Below are positions 9,207-17,860 of a stretch of 64,000 nucleotides of DNA, one piece after another. The notes under the pieces were generated by a model that had not been told where the DNA came from, ran no database searches, and saw only the letters and a list, made by a program, of their open reading frames with translations. Position 1 is the first letter of the stretch, and each line of letters begins with the position of its first letter. Made by a program: the position numbers and the translations under genes. The DNA comes from Denitrobacterium detoxificans (lineage in GTDB: Bacteria > Actinomycetota > Coriobacteriia > Coriobacteriales > Eggerthellaceae). The stretch spans positions 2,140,432 to 2,204,431 of the forward strand of contig NZ_CP011402.1 of NCBI RefSeq assembly GCF_001643775.1. Direction: 5' to 3'.

Positions 9207-10565
9207 TTAATCGATGTCGCAAGCCAGAAGGTCGGCGTACGTTTCGCGACGCGTAACCAAGCGCGCCTGGCCATCTTTCACGAAGACCACGCCCGGACGA
9301 GGCTGGCCATTGTAGTTGCTGCTCATGCTGCGGCAGTACGCACCCGTGCCGAACACGGCCACGATATCGCCCAGCTCGGGCGTCTGCAGCGAACCATCGA
9401 GCACCACGGCGTCGCCGCTCTCGCAATGCTTGCCGCACAGCGTGACGATCTCGGTGCGCGGCTGGTCGGCCTTGTTCGCGATAACGGCCTCGTAATCGGC
9501 GTGGTACAGGGCAGTACGCACGTTGTCGCTCATGCCGCCGTCGATCGCCACGTACTTGCGAATGCCGGGCAGCGTCTTCAGAATGCCCACCGTGTACAGC
9601 GTGATGCCAGCGGAAGCGGCAATGCTGCGACCGGGTTCGGTAAGGACGCGCGGCTCCTTCACGCCGAACTTCGCGCACTGCTCATGCAGGGCGTCTGCGG
9701 TAATCTGCGCAAATTCGCGAATGGTTGCCGGAGCGTCGGTGGCCATGTAGGCGATGCCCACGCCGCCGCCGATATCAAGATCGTCGATTTCGAAGCCATA
9801 GCGCTCCTTGATGCGGGCAATGAGCTCCACGCCCACCGCAATGGCCTCGCCAAAGGGCTGCAGCTTGAAGATCTGCGAGCCAATATGCATGTGCAGGCCG
9901 CGCAGATGCACGTTTTCGGCCGCAAGCACGTCGCCCACGCAATTGAACGCGAAGTCCTCGCGCATGGTGAAGCCAAACTTGCTGTCTTCCATGCCCGTGC
10001 GAATGTATTCGTGCGTATCGGCTTCCACGCCAGGGGTGATGCGCATGTAGACGTCCTGCACCTTGCCCAAGCGAGCGGCGATCTCGTTCACGCGATCCAG
10101 CTCGATGCGGCTATCGAGCACGATGCAGCCCACGCCCGCGGAAATGGCCTCTTCCAGTTCCTGGGGCGTCTTGTTGTTGCCATGCACGAACACGCGCTCC
10201 ATGGGGAAGCCCGCAGCCTGGGCAATGGCAAGCTCGCCACCACCGGAAACGTCAATGTTCGCGCCCTCTTCGGCAACCAGCTTCGCCATGGCGCGATTCA
10301 GGAATGCCTTGCTTGCGTAGATAACTTCCGAATTGGGATACGCCGCGGAAAATGCCTCGACGTACTCGCGAATGCGAGAACGCAGGTCTTCCTCGTCGTA
10401 CACGTACAGGGCCGTACCCTGCTCGCGAGCCAGCTCCACCATGTCGACACCGCCGACGTAGAGATGACCGTCCTTCACGGTGGCGGTGCGCGGAAGCACC
10501 GATCCCAGTTCGACGGTGGTACGGTTATCGGCTTTCGCGTCCGCCTTGGGTGCTGGCAACGACAT
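9207..10565 (-). CDS. lysA: Diaminopimelate decarboxylase
   Basis: 452 residues. This PLP-dependent fold-III enzyme decarboxylates meso-diaminopimelate to lysine. Visible features are the PLP lysine in YASKAFLN, the HGNNKT and DIGGGVGI motifs, and the C-terminal CGKHCESGD and YCRSMSSNYNG signatures that form the active site across the dimer. The start giving MSLPAPKA is preceded by GGGAGG at 5-nt spacing; the longer frame upstream adds 24 unlikely residues. It is the first gene of lysA-hom. I looked for a lysine riboswitch in the roughly 80-bp leader and there is no room for one. Confidence 0.95.
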   Translation of the reverse strand: MSLPAPKADAKADNRTTVELGSVLPRTATVKDGHLYVGGVDMVELAREQGTALYVYDEEDLRSRIREYVEAFSAAYPNSEVIYASKAFLNRAMAKLVAEEGANIDVSGGGELAIAQAAGFPMERVFVHGNNKTPQELEEAISAGVGCIVLDSRIELDRVNEIAARLGKVQDVYMRITPGVEADTHEYIRTGMEDSKFGFTMREDFAFNCVGDVLAAENVHLRGLHMHIGSQIFKLQPFGEAIAVGVELIARIKERYGFEIDDLDIGGGVGIAYMATDAPATIREFAQITADALHEQCAKFGVKEPRVLTEPGRSIAASAGITLYTVGILKTLPGIRKYVAIDGGMSDNVRTALYHADYEAVIANKADQPRTEIVTLCGKHCESGDAVVLDGSLQTPELGDIVAVFGTGAYCRSMSSNYNGQPRPGVVFVKDGQARLVTRRETYADLLACDID

Positions 10566-10642
10566 GTAGACCTCCCTTCCGCCCGCGCGTGCGCGCGTAC
10601 GAAGCAGTTGTTTTGCACTGCATTGTAACAAGTGCACACCCA

Positions 10643-10681
10643 GAAAAAGAAACGTGGCACTTTACCACACGAAAGTGCCAC
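10643..10681 (-). terminator. Intrinsic terminator for the LCP-family gene
   Basis: On the minus strand a perfect 10-bp stem (GTGGCACTTT with AAAGTGCCAC) and 8-nt loop are followed by GTTTCTTTTT, about 30 bp after the stop. Confidence 0.85.
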
Positions 10682-10711
10682 GGAGACGGAGTATATAGCA
10701 GAGGCCCGAAT

Positions 10712-12367
10712 CTACGAGGTAGTGTTTACGTACGTCGACCCCACGATAACCAGGAAGTCGCCTGAAATGCTGTACGAACCATCGTTCTTTTGCGCGGATG
10801 CGCTATGTCCAATGGTTTCGGCAATGGCTTTTGCCTGGGAGGCGCGCGACGAATCGTTGTAGAGAACGACCGTGTTCTTGTAGTCGAAGTTATCGGCATT
10901 GCCCGTGCTGGAAACCGTATAGCCCGCGCTCGTAAGCGTATTGGCCACTTCCGTTCCCAACCCCGTATAGCCCGAACCGTTCCTTACGACGATGGAGCCA
11001 TCCTTCGACTCCGCCGCCGCAGAGGCCTCTTCGGCGGCACCATCCCCCGCCGACGACAGTACGATACCCGTTGCGCTATCTATCTCGGAGGATTCCGTAG
11101 GCGAAAGGCCCTGGTCCACGCGACTCATCATGGTCTTCCACTCGCTCGTGTTCACCTGCTCGATCCACAGTCCGTCGACGTAAGCCGACGTGGTGGGCAT
11201 AGTGGCGCTGTAAATATCGGTGGAAGCGTCGAGGCCCCGCATAACCTGGGCAAGCCCCACGATATCGGAAACGGAAAGATCGGTCTGCACGCACTCGGAA
11301 AGCGCCGTGACCGTACTGGCAATGGTGGCAGGGTCGGACGCGAGCAGTTTCTTCGCAATAGCCGAGATAACCAGGCGCTGGTTGGCAGAGCGATACTCGT
11401 CGCCATTGCCGTACTCATCGTAGGCATGACGGCTGCGCGCCAGGATGAGCGCCTGCTCGCCGTTGAGCGTCTGCAAGCCGGCGTCCAAGTGGCCGCCCGC
11501 CATGTCGTCATCGATTTCCATGGGCACGTCGACCTCGATGCCACCCAGGGCATCGACGATTTCAACCACGCCATCCATGTCAACAAGCGCGAAGTGGGAA
11601 ATGTCCACGTCGGCCAGGTCGGAGATGGTGGAAACGGCCAGTTCGGCGCCACCGTAGGCATAGGCGGCATTCAGCTTATGCTCGCCATACGAGCCCATGC
11701 TCACGTAGCTATCGCGCGGCATTGAAATAAGTGTGACCTTCTTGTTCACTGGGTCGATGCGCGCCAAGATGATGGTATCCGTTCGATACGTGCCATCCGT
11801 CGTGCTGTCGGTTTCGCGCTGAATGGATTCGTCGGTACCCAGGAGCACCATGTAGAAGGGTTCCTTGGTAAGGTTGGTCTGCACGAGCACGTTATTCAGG
11901 CCGCTATCGAGCCCCGCGGAAAGATTACCGTTGATAACGCCAATGTATATCGCGGCGGCAGCACCCACGCAGGTAAGAAGCGCGGCAAGCGCAATGGCCA
12001 CGCGCTTGATAATGCGATTCCTGCGATGCTTGGGGTTCACCTGGTCGGCATAGCGCGTGTTCCCGCGACGAGAATACCGGGCGTCTACGGTACGCGGCGT
12101 TTCGGCGGCATCGCGCGAACGGGCGCCACGCGTACGAGCATGGGAATGGGTCGATTCCTGCGCGTGGCCTACGCGAGTCGAACGGCGAGATTCCGCCTCG
12201 GGTTCCTGCGCACCATTGGCCATGCGCTCTTCCAAACGAGCGCGCGCGGCACGCTGGCGATACGATTCGGCGTTGGACCGGCTGTAGCCCCGGGCATCAT
12301 GAGAAGAAGCGGCACCATGGGCCGCATGAGAGGGGCGTGCTGAATGTCTGCTGCGATGTTGCTCCAT
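10712..12367 (-). CDS. LytR-CpsA-Psr (LCP) family cell-wall glycopolymer ligase with LytR_C domain
   Basis: About 551 residues. A long, Arg/His/Ser-rich cytosolic head (to about residue 105) leads to one membrane helix, then the extracytoplasmic LCP domain (YMVLLGTDES, DTIILARIDP, LISMPRDSYV) and a C-terminal LytR_C domain (IVVRNGSGYTG). LCP enzymes transfer undecaprenyl-linked glycopolymers to peptidoglycan or protein. The start giving MEQHRSRHS is uncertain: AAGG lies only 1 nt before the ATG; a start 13 codons upstream is possible. The basic, disordered cytosolic extension is long for the family. Confidence 0.88.
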   Translation of the reverse strand: MEQHRSRHSARPSHAAHGAASSHDARGYSRSNAESYRQRAARARLEERMANGAQEPEAESRRSTRVGHAQESTHSHARTRGARSRDAAETPRTVDARYSRRGNTRYADQVNPKHRRNRIIKRVAIALAALLTCVGAAAAIYIGVINGNLSAGLDSGLNNVLVQTNLTKEPFYMVLLGTDESIQRETDSTTDGTYRTDTIILARIDPVNKKVTLISMPRDSYVSMGSYGEHKLNAAYAYGGAELAVSTISDLADVDISHFALVDMDGVVEIVDALGGIEVDVPMEIDDDMAGGHLDAGLQTLNGEQALILARSRHAYDEYGNGDEYRSANQRLVISAIAKKLLASDPATIASTVTALSECVQTDLSVSDIVGLAQVMRGLDASTDIYSATMPTTSAYVDGLWIEQVNTSEWKTMMSRVDQGLSPTESSEIDSATGIVLSSAGDGAAEEASAAAESKDGSIVVRNGSGYTGLGTEVANTLTSAGYTVSSTGNADNFDYKNTVVLYNDSSRASQAKAIAETIGHSASAQKNDGSYSISGDFLVIVGSTYVNTTS

Positions 12368-12475
12368 ACCTTCATTGTGCGGACGAAACAGGCACCTTGC
12401 AAGCATCTTTTCGTTAAGAACAGAACTGCGGGGGCGCACGGTTGCAGGCAATCCGCCGCCCCTGCGCGTCCACCA

Positions 12476-12925
12476 CTACTTATGGTATGGCTCGTGGCGA
12501 ATGATCTTGTACGCACGGTAAATCTGCTCGAGCAGCACCACGCGCGCAAGGTTATGCGGCATGGTAATGGGGCCGAAGCTCATGCGTTCGTTGGCCATCT
12601 GGCGCACCGCCGAGCCCACGCCATCACTGCCGCCAATCACGAACACCACGTGCGAGTCGCCCTGAACGGCAAGCTGTTCCAACTTGCCGGCAAGGCCCTC
12701 GCTCGACGTCTCCTTCCCGCGGATGTCGAGCAGGATAATGTGAGCGCCCTTTGCCGCCTGCAAGGCAGAAAGCTGCAGGGGCTCTTCCCGCTCGCGCGTG
12801 CTGTCGGGAATCTCCTTCACCTCCACCTGAGCATATGCGCCCAAGCGCTTCAGGTACTCCGCGCAGGCATCCTTCCAGAAACGCTCCTTCAGCTTGCCCG
12901 TAGCCACGATAGTTACCTTCTGCAT
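12476..12925 (-). CDS. rlmH: 23S rRNA (pseudouridine1915-N3)-methyltransferase
   Basis: 149 residues, a SPOUT-family methyltransferase acting on pseudouridine 1915 in helix 69 of assembled 70S ribosomes. Family marks are VTIVATGKLKERFW at the start, the SAM-binding knot segment VFVIGGSDGVG, and the diagnostic C-terminus RHEPYHK. The ATG start has GGAGG 6 nt upstream; a TTG two codons earlier touches that site and is unlikely. A terminator-like hairpin lies just upstream. Confidence 0.95.
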   Translation of the reverse strand: MQKVTIVATGKLKERFWKDACAEYLKRLGAYAQVEVKEIPDSTREREEPLQLSALQAAKGAHIILLDIRGKETSSEGLAGKLEQLAVQGDSHVVFVIGGSDGVGSAVRQMANERMSFGPITMPHNLARVVLLEQIYRAYKIIRHEPYHK

Positions 12926-12941
12926 GCTCAACCTCCCGCAA

Positions 12942-12991
12942 ATAGAGGGTGCTGCCGCCTAGGCCCCGCAGGGCCCCTGGCGACAGCACCC
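12942..12991 (-). terminator. Large hairpin between the MoaE-like gene and rlmH
   Basis: On the minus strand GGGTGCTGTCGCC and its near-complement GGCGGCAGCACCC form a 13-bp stem with a G/C-rich interior, followed by TCTATTT. It starts 8 bp past the MoaE-like stop and probably terminates that gene, with rlmH read from its own or leaky transcription. Confidence 0.6.
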
Positions 12992-12998
12992 GCAATTG

Positions 12999-13394
12999 CT
13001 ATTCCACGTATGCTTCCGCTTCCACCACGAGCTCGTTCTTGATGGTGCCCACCAAGAACGTAAGAGCGTCGATGACGCGAGGACGAATGTCGCCACCGAT
13101 GAGCACGTACATAAGCGAGCCGCCAACGGGCACGGAGCCTTCCGCCAGCCACACGCGGGCATAGTAGATGCCCTCGCGCTCGAGCGTCTTCGCGATGGCC
13201 TCCTGCACGCCTTCGGCGTTGTACGAGAAATCGACGCGCTCCACAGCGGGAAGGCCCTCTTCCCCACCGCGCACCTGCGCCTTGGGCGTAGCGCGCACCA
13301 CGCCGTTATGGAAAAGGTACATACCGCACTGGCTGGCCTGCGGGTCCTGCTTGGCCTCGGCAAGCCATGCATCGAGAGAGGGTTCCTGAGACAT
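12999..13394 (-). CDS. MoaE-like protein (molybdopterin synthase large-subunit family), divergent
   Basis: 131 residues resembling the MoaE fold: a short N-terminal helix, then CGMYLFHNGVVR where MoaE has its conserved GVVR-type strand, and a C-terminal half ending in IKNELVVEAEAY. Canonical MoaE inserts sulfur into precursor Z with MoaD and has a catalytic Lys pair near the C-terminus (LK and WKKE); here the first Lys is retained (IK) but the WKKE segment is VVEAEA. It may be a paralogue with altered or no catalysis. AAAGGAACGAAT precedes the ATG. moeA and mogA occur 17-19 kb away, so molybdenum cofactor synthesis exists in this organism. Confidence 0.6.
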   Translation of the reverse strand: MSQEPSLDAWLAEAKQDPQASQCGMYLFHNGVVRATPKAQVRGGEEGLPAVERVDFSYNAEGVQEAIAKTLEREGIYYARVWLAEGSVPVGGSLMYVLIGGDIRPRVIDALTFLVGTIKNELVVEAEAYVE

Positions 13395-13423
13395 ATTCGT
13401 TCCTTTCGTTGCGTTTCGCACGA

Positions 13424-14854
13424 TTATCGGGCAAGGTCGGGGTATTCGGCAACCCAATCGACCTGCATAAGGCGCTCTATCGCCAGTGCATACACTTTAA
13501 AGGCCTGCTTCAGATTCGCTTCCGACGCACCCTCGTCGGCGCCATGCATGGGGCCGACCCAGCTGGGATGCTGCGCGCCATGCACGCCCGCGCCGAACGC
13601 CACGGCATGCGTGAAGTGGCTGGCATACGTACGACCGCCCACCGTGTAGGGCTCTTGCATGTCGCCCGTGATATCGCGGTATGCGGAAACGAGCGTACGC
13701 ACGAACGTACCATTCGGGTCCTGGAAGAAGCGCGGCGAAATCTTCGTGGTATGCCAGGTAGCACCCGCGCGCTTGGCAGCGCGCTCGAGCGCAGCCACGA
13801 CCTCGTCTTCGCTGATAGCTGCAGGGCAACGTATGTCGACGGTTTGCCCAAGCTTGCCTTCGGCCATACGGGTCATGCCACCCACGCAGGTAAGCGCGCC
13901 GAACATGTCGTCGGAGCAGGCAAGGCCAATGCCCGAACCATCGGTTACGCCCAACAAGGCATCCATAAACTCGAACCACGAACGCTCGGCTTCCGTGCAC
14001 GCATTCGAAGCAAGCACGACCTTCGCGAGCTCGTGAATGGCATTCACGCCACCTTCGGGGAACGCAGCATGCACCTGCACGCCGCGTGCAACCAAACGCG
14101 TTCCGCCTTCTTCCGTGGGCTCAACCGATACGCGCTCCGTGGCCTGGAAAAGCGACGGGTCGGCATCCAGAACGGCCGTTGCCGCGCCAGCAACGGCGTT
14201 ATAGGCAAGGCCGCCCTGCAGGGAGCGAACGACGCCATCCTCGATGGGCGCGCTTTCGAAATAGCCCCTCACATGCCCCTTCTCGCCAAAGCACAGCGGA
14301 AAGTCCTCGTCGGGGGAAATGGTCACCATGGGTTCCTGGTAGCGAGCAAGGTAGTACTCAAGGTCGCGCATGCCGGTTTCCTCATTCGCGCCCACCAGGA
14401 AGCGCAGAGTATACGGGAACGCCGTGCCGCGCTCGCGCAGAAACTTCGCCGCATGTAATGCCACCACGAGCGGCCCCTTGTCGTCCACCGTGCCGCGACC
14501 GATGAGGTAGCCAGCCTTGCGCGTCACGTCGAACGGAGGGTAATGCCAGCCGTCGCCCTCGGGCACCACGTCGGAATGGCAAATCACGCCAATCTGACGG
14601 TCGCTTTCGCCCGGAATGTCGGCCGTGCCAATGTACCCTTCCAGATTCTGCGAGCGAAAACCCAGTCGCTCGGTAAGGGCAAGCGCCGCTTCCAACCCCT
14701 GGGCAGGCCCAGGACCATACGGTGCGCCGCTAGCCGCCTGTTCCATATCTTCCACGCTGCGCACGCGTACGAGCGACGCAAGGTCTTCCACCATGTCATC
14801 CCAGTGCTCATCGAGATACGCATCGAGCTCACGTTCGAATTCTTCCGAAACCAT
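13424..14854 (-). CDS. M20 family dipeptidase (PepV/Sapep-like metallopeptidase)
   Basis: 476 residues, a cytosolic di-zinc peptidase that cleaves small peptides. Metal-site motifs are ICHSDVVPEGDGW, GRGTVDDKGP and GANEETGMRD, and a C-terminal HGADEG supplies a further His. The central insert and length fit the PepV/Sapep group rather than ArgE or DapE. GAAAGGAG lies 5 nt upstream of the chosen ATG. It is separated from the MoaE-like gene by 29 bp and may be cotranscribed with it. It would release amino acids from imported peptides. Confidence 0.88.
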   Translation of the reverse strand: MVSEEFERELDAYLDEHWDDMVEDLASLVRVRSVEDMEQAASGAPYGPGPAQGLEAALALTERLGFRSQNLEGYIGTADIPGESDRQIGVICHSDVVPEGDGWHYPPFDVTRKAGYLIGRGTVDDKGPLVVALHAAKFLRERGTAFPYTLRFLVGANEETGMRDLEYYLARYQEPMVTISPDEDFPLCFGEKGHVRGYFESAPIEDGVVRSLQGGLAYNAVAGAATAVLDADPSLFQATERVSVEPTEEGGTRLVARGVQVHAAFPEGGVNAIHELAKVVLASNACTEAERSWFEFMDALLGVTDGSGIGLACSDDMFGALTCVGGMTRMAEGKLGQTVDIRCPAAISEDEVVAALERAAKRAGATWHTTKISPRFFQDPNGTFVRTLVSAYRDITGDMQEPYTVGGRTYASHFTHAVAFGAGVHGAQHPSWVGPMHGADEGASEANLKQAFKVYALAIERLMQVDWVAEYPDLAR

Positions 14855-14964
14855 CCGTGCTCCTTTCTTTTCGCCCATTATATTCGCGCTACCAAAAACG
14901 AAATCCCTGCATGACGCGAAACCCTTGAGCAAACGCCACAAAAGAGAAGGAGATCCTAGGGGAA

Positions 14965-14996
14965 ATAAAAAGCCGTCCCGCGCAGCGGGACGGCCG
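14965..14996 (-). terminator. Intrinsic terminator of the arginine deiminase cluster
   Basis: On the minus strand a 10-bp perfect stem (GCCGTCCCGC with GCGGGACGGC) and 3-nt loop are followed by TTTTTATTTCC. It lies past the aminotransferase stop and ends the arcA-exchanger-aminotransferase transcription unit. Confidence 0.88.
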
Positions 14997-15031
14997 AAAA
15001 GCGATTGTGCAGGTGCGCGTCTTGGCGCCGG

Positions 15032-16150
15032 CTAGTCGAACTTGCGCAAGTAGCCACTCAGGCGCTTCAAGCCCTCGCGCAGCGTAGCCTCGGGAGCGCA
15101 ATACCCCAAGCGAGCACCGCGCGGCAGGTCGAACCTGCTGCCCGGAACCAGAAGAACGCCTTCGTCGCGCAATAGATCGAGACAGAACTTCTCATCGTCC
15201 TCGGGAATATCGAGCCTGATGTAGCTTACGGACACGCCCTTCGGCGGTACCCAGCTCACGCGCGGTTCGGAATCAATCCACTCCTGCGTAATGGCGCGAT
15301 TCTTCCTAATGATGGACAGGTTGCGCTCCACGATTGCCTCGCGATTGCGCAATACGTACGTGGCGAGTGCATCGTTGAACACGCCACTGCAGATCATCGT
15401 GTAGTCGCGTAGCACGCGCATCCTATCGGCAAGCTCCTTGTTGCTTACCGTCCAGCCGCAACGCGCTGCCGGAACGCTATAGTCCTTGCTCACGCTGTTG
15501 GTGCATACGCCCTTGTCGTACAGGTCGACGATGCTCGTGCACGTATCGGCATCCTCCAGCGGGAAGAACACTTCGTCGCACAGCACCCACGCTCCAACGC
15601 TGCGAGCGATTTCGACGATTTCCTCCATCACGTCGGTGGTGATGAGGGTACCCAGGGGGTTGCTCGCGTTGTTCACGCAAATGAGCTTCGTGTCAGGGCG
15701 CACGAGCTTCTTCAACTCGTCGAGGCGCGGCTGCCAGCCATCCTCTTCGTGAATCTGCCAATGCTCCACTTCGGCGCCAAGCGCTGCGGGCAAATCGTAC
15801 AGGGGCTGATAGGTAGGATACTCGGCAACCACATGGTCGCCAGGTTCCACCAGAGCCATAATCGCATTCAAGTTGGCGCCCGTACCGCCATTCATCTGAA
15901 GGACGTTATCGGGGTCCACATTGCGATAGAGCTTTGCGACTTCCTGCTTGAAATCGGCAGACCCTTCGATCCAGCCATAATTCATCTTCTCGCGATTCAG
16001 CTGCTCGTAGAACGTTTCGCCCTGCTTGCCATCGAGCTCGAGGATTTCCGCCATCGTAAGGCTTGCGATAGTGGACTGGGCGATATCCCACGTGGCATCG
16101 TGCTCCCAGATATTCAGGTACTCTTCAACACCGATTGTCTTAATGTGCAT
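15032..16150 (-). CDS. PLP-dependent class I/II aminotransferase in the arginine deiminase cluster
   Basis: 372 residues with fold-type I aminotransferase landmarks: a glycine-rich NGGTGANL phosphate loop, the YPTYQPLYDLP segment, NASNPLG, CDEVFF with the PLP-ring Asp, the Schiff-base lysine in VSKDYSVPAARCGW, and a C-terminal RLGYC Arg for the substrate carboxylate. The substrate is unknown; its position as third gene after arcA and an amino-acid exchanger suggests a basic amino acid or an arginine-derived product, similar to capreomycidine-type or ornithine-linked enzymes, but this is inference. The start has a near-perfect AAGGAGG 5 nt upstream. Confidence 0.82.
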   Translation of the reverse strand: MHIKTIGVEEYLNIWEHDATWDIAQSTIASLTMAEILELDGKQGETFYEQLNREKMNYGWIEGSADFKQEVAKLYRNVDPDNVLQMNGGTGANLNAIMALVEPGDHVVAEYPTYQPLYDLPAALGAEVEHWQIHEEDGWQPRLDELKKLVRPDTKLICVNNASNPLGTLITTDVMEEIVEIARSVGAWVLCDEVFFPLEDADTCTSIVDLYDKGVCTNSVSKDYSVPAARCGWTVSNKELADRMRVLRDYTMICSGVFNDALATYVLRNREAIVERNLSIIRKNRAITQEWIDSEPRVSWVPPKGVSVSYIRLDIPEDDEKFCLDLLRDEGVLLVPGSRFDLPRGARLGYCAPEATLREGLKRLSGYLRKFD

Positions 16151-16170
16151 ACGTCCTCCTTATATAGCGG

Positions 16171-16204
16171 AAGGGAAGGCAACCCGCGCAAGTCGCCTTC
16201 CCTT
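16171..16204 (-). other. Intercistronic hairpin between the APC exchanger and the aminotransferase
   Basis: AAGGGAAGGC and GCCTTCCCTT form a 10-bp perfect stem around a 14-nt loop. On the transcribed minus strand no T-run follows, and the aminotransferase ribosome site starts about 10 bp later, so it looks more like an mRNA-processing or stability element than a terminator. Confidence 0.5.
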
Positions 16205-16230
16205 TTCCCAACCCCCTATGAAAGTTCTAA

Positions 16231-17682
16231 TTAGAACACGGGAATGAAGCCAATGGCCGTAAGCGGAATGCTGATGATACCCACGATGCTGATGATAACA
16301 GCGCCGATCTTCTCGCCCTGGGTGAATTCCTTGCCAGCTTCCTTACGCGCCTTGGCGTAGAAGAAGAAGCCGGGGATGTAGCCCAGGCAGGCCAGCAGCA
16401 GGAACTGCCAACCGGCGAGAACCATGCAGAGGATCTGGAACGCAACGGCGATGAAGCCGAAGACCATGTTCTTGGTGTCGCCCGTTTCCTTGCCCAGCTT
16501 CACCTGGTAGGCAGCAGCCAGAGCCCAGGAGATCATGATGGTAACGGTGCACATGCTAATGGCGAACGTGTAAGCGTCGGCAGCAGCGAAGGCGACGATC
16601 AGGAAGACCTGCGTGCAGAGGCCAACGATGAGGAGGGCCATCTGAGGAGCGTTCTTCTTGTTCACCTTGTTCCAGGAAGCCGGCAGCAGGTGGTCGTCGC
16701 TCATGCCCGAAGAGGTCTCAGCGGGGAGCATGGTGAAGGACAGCCAAGAACCCAGAACGCTGATGATGATGGCGATGGAGATGAACGTACCGCCCCAACC
16801 GGGAGCCAGGTACTCGAACACGGTGATGGTTGCGGGGCTTTCGGCAGCGATGAGCTCCTCGTAGGGCATAACGCCATAGGGAAGCACGGAAGCGCCAATG
16901 TAGAGCACCAGCAGGACGATCAGACCGATGATGGTGGCCTTGCCCACGTCGGACTTGCGCTCGGCACGCTTGGACATAACCGTAGCGCCCTCGATGCCGA
17001 TGAATACCCACATCATGGCGATGATGCAGTTGATGATCTGGTTGGTAATGCCGCCCAGTTCAACCTCGCCCTCGCTCAGGGCCATAACGGCCGCGTTGCG
17101 CTCAAGCTCGCCCCAGAAGTCGGCGGTGAACACGCCAGCGTTGAAGGCGAAGAGGCAGAACAGGATGAACAGCAGGATGGACACGACCTTGACCACCATG
17201 ACGATGGCGTTCAGGAACGCAGCGCTCTCCACGCCGTTGATAACCAGGAACGTGATGGCCCACAGGAAGATGGACACGATCACGATGCTCAGGATGCCAG
17301 CGGGATCGGTGAGCGTAGCATCGAAGGTCCCCGGGAAGAGGCTTCCCAGAACCTGCACCACCATCGTGGCGAAGCCGATGTTACCCAGCCATGCGGACAG
17401 CCAGTAACCCCAGCCGGAAATGAAGCCGGCAAAGGGGCCGAAGCCTTCCGTGGCGTACTGATAGAGGCCGTCGATTTCGGGCTTCTTGGCACCCAGGTTG
17501 GCCAGGGACAGAGCCAGGAACAGGAAGCCTGCGCCTGCAAAGACCCAGCCGATGAGCGCGCTACCCGGAGCAGCGGCGCCGGCGAGCTGACCGGTCAGGG
17601 CGTAGACGCCAGAACCGATGCAGGAGCTCACCACGAGTCCGATGAGGCCAAAGAGGCCTACACCCTTGATTTTTTCTCCCAT
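16231..17682 (-). CDS. arcD: APC-family amino acid permease, probable arginine/ornithine-type exchanger
   Basis: 483 residues with 12 or more hydrophobic segments and the APC-superfamily N-terminus (GLFGLIGLVVSSCIGSGVYAL), where the unwound GSGV of helix 1 binds the amino-acid backbone. It fits the basic amino acid/polyamine antiporter group. Lying directly after arcA, it most likely imports arginine and exports the deiminase product citrulline or ornithine. AAAGGAGG precedes the ATG. The 178-bp gap from arcA holds an unusual paired repeat (17710-17785). Confidence 0.8.
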   Translation of the reverse strand: MGEKIKGVGLFGLIGLVVSSCIGSGVYALTGQLAGAAAPGSALIGWVFAGAGFLFLALSLANLGAKKPEIDGLYQYATEGFGPFAGFISGWGYWLSAWLGNIGFATMVVQVLGSLFPGTFDATLTDPAGILSIVIVSIFLWAITFLVINGVESAAFLNAIVMVVKVVSILLFILFCLFAFNAGVFTADFWGELERNAAVMALSEGEVELGGITNQIINCIIAMMWVFIGIEGATVMSKRAERKSDVGKATIIGLIVLLVLYIGASVLPYGVMPYEELIAAESPATITVFEYLAPGWGGTFISIAIIISVLGSWLSFTMLPAETSSGMSDDHLLPASWNKVNKKNAPQMALLIVGLCTQVFLIVAFAAADAYTFAISMCTVTIMISWALAAAYQVKLGKETGDTKNMVFGFIAVAFQILCMVLAGWQFLLLACLGYIPGFFFYAKARKEAGKEFTQGEKIGAVIISIVGIISIPLTAIGFIPVF

Positions 17683-17709
17683 GAGAAATCCTCCTTTACA
17701 TATGCAGAC

Positions 17710-17785
17710 CCGCCAGGGTTCTGCCAGTTTTACGGTCCTGCGTCACGCAAAAGAATCTGTTGCGTCACGCAGAATGCCCTGGCGG
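17710..17785 (-). repeat. Composite inverted and direct repeat between arcA and the APC exchanger
   Basis: Outer arms CCGCCAGGG-TTCTGC (17710-17724) and GCAGAA-TG-CCCTGGCGG (17769-17785) pair over 15 bp with one 2-nt bulge. Between them lie two copies of the palindrome TGCGTCACGCA at 17739-17749 and 17761-17771, repeated every 22 bp (two helical turns). It could be an operator pair, an RNA structure that sets the arcA-to-exchanger ratio, or both. Confidence 0.65.
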
Positions 17786-17860
17786 TTCAGGAGCCCCCTC
17801 CACTTGCGCGCGCGGAGAGGGCGTCCTAACAAAAGTAAGTGTGGCGGCGAAGCCTAACCC

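Noticed and set aside
10566-10711. Lysine riboswitch in the lysA leader
   Set aside because: Only about 80 bp separate the upstream terminator from the lysA start, too short for the roughly 170-nt aptamer, and no conserved core was seen.
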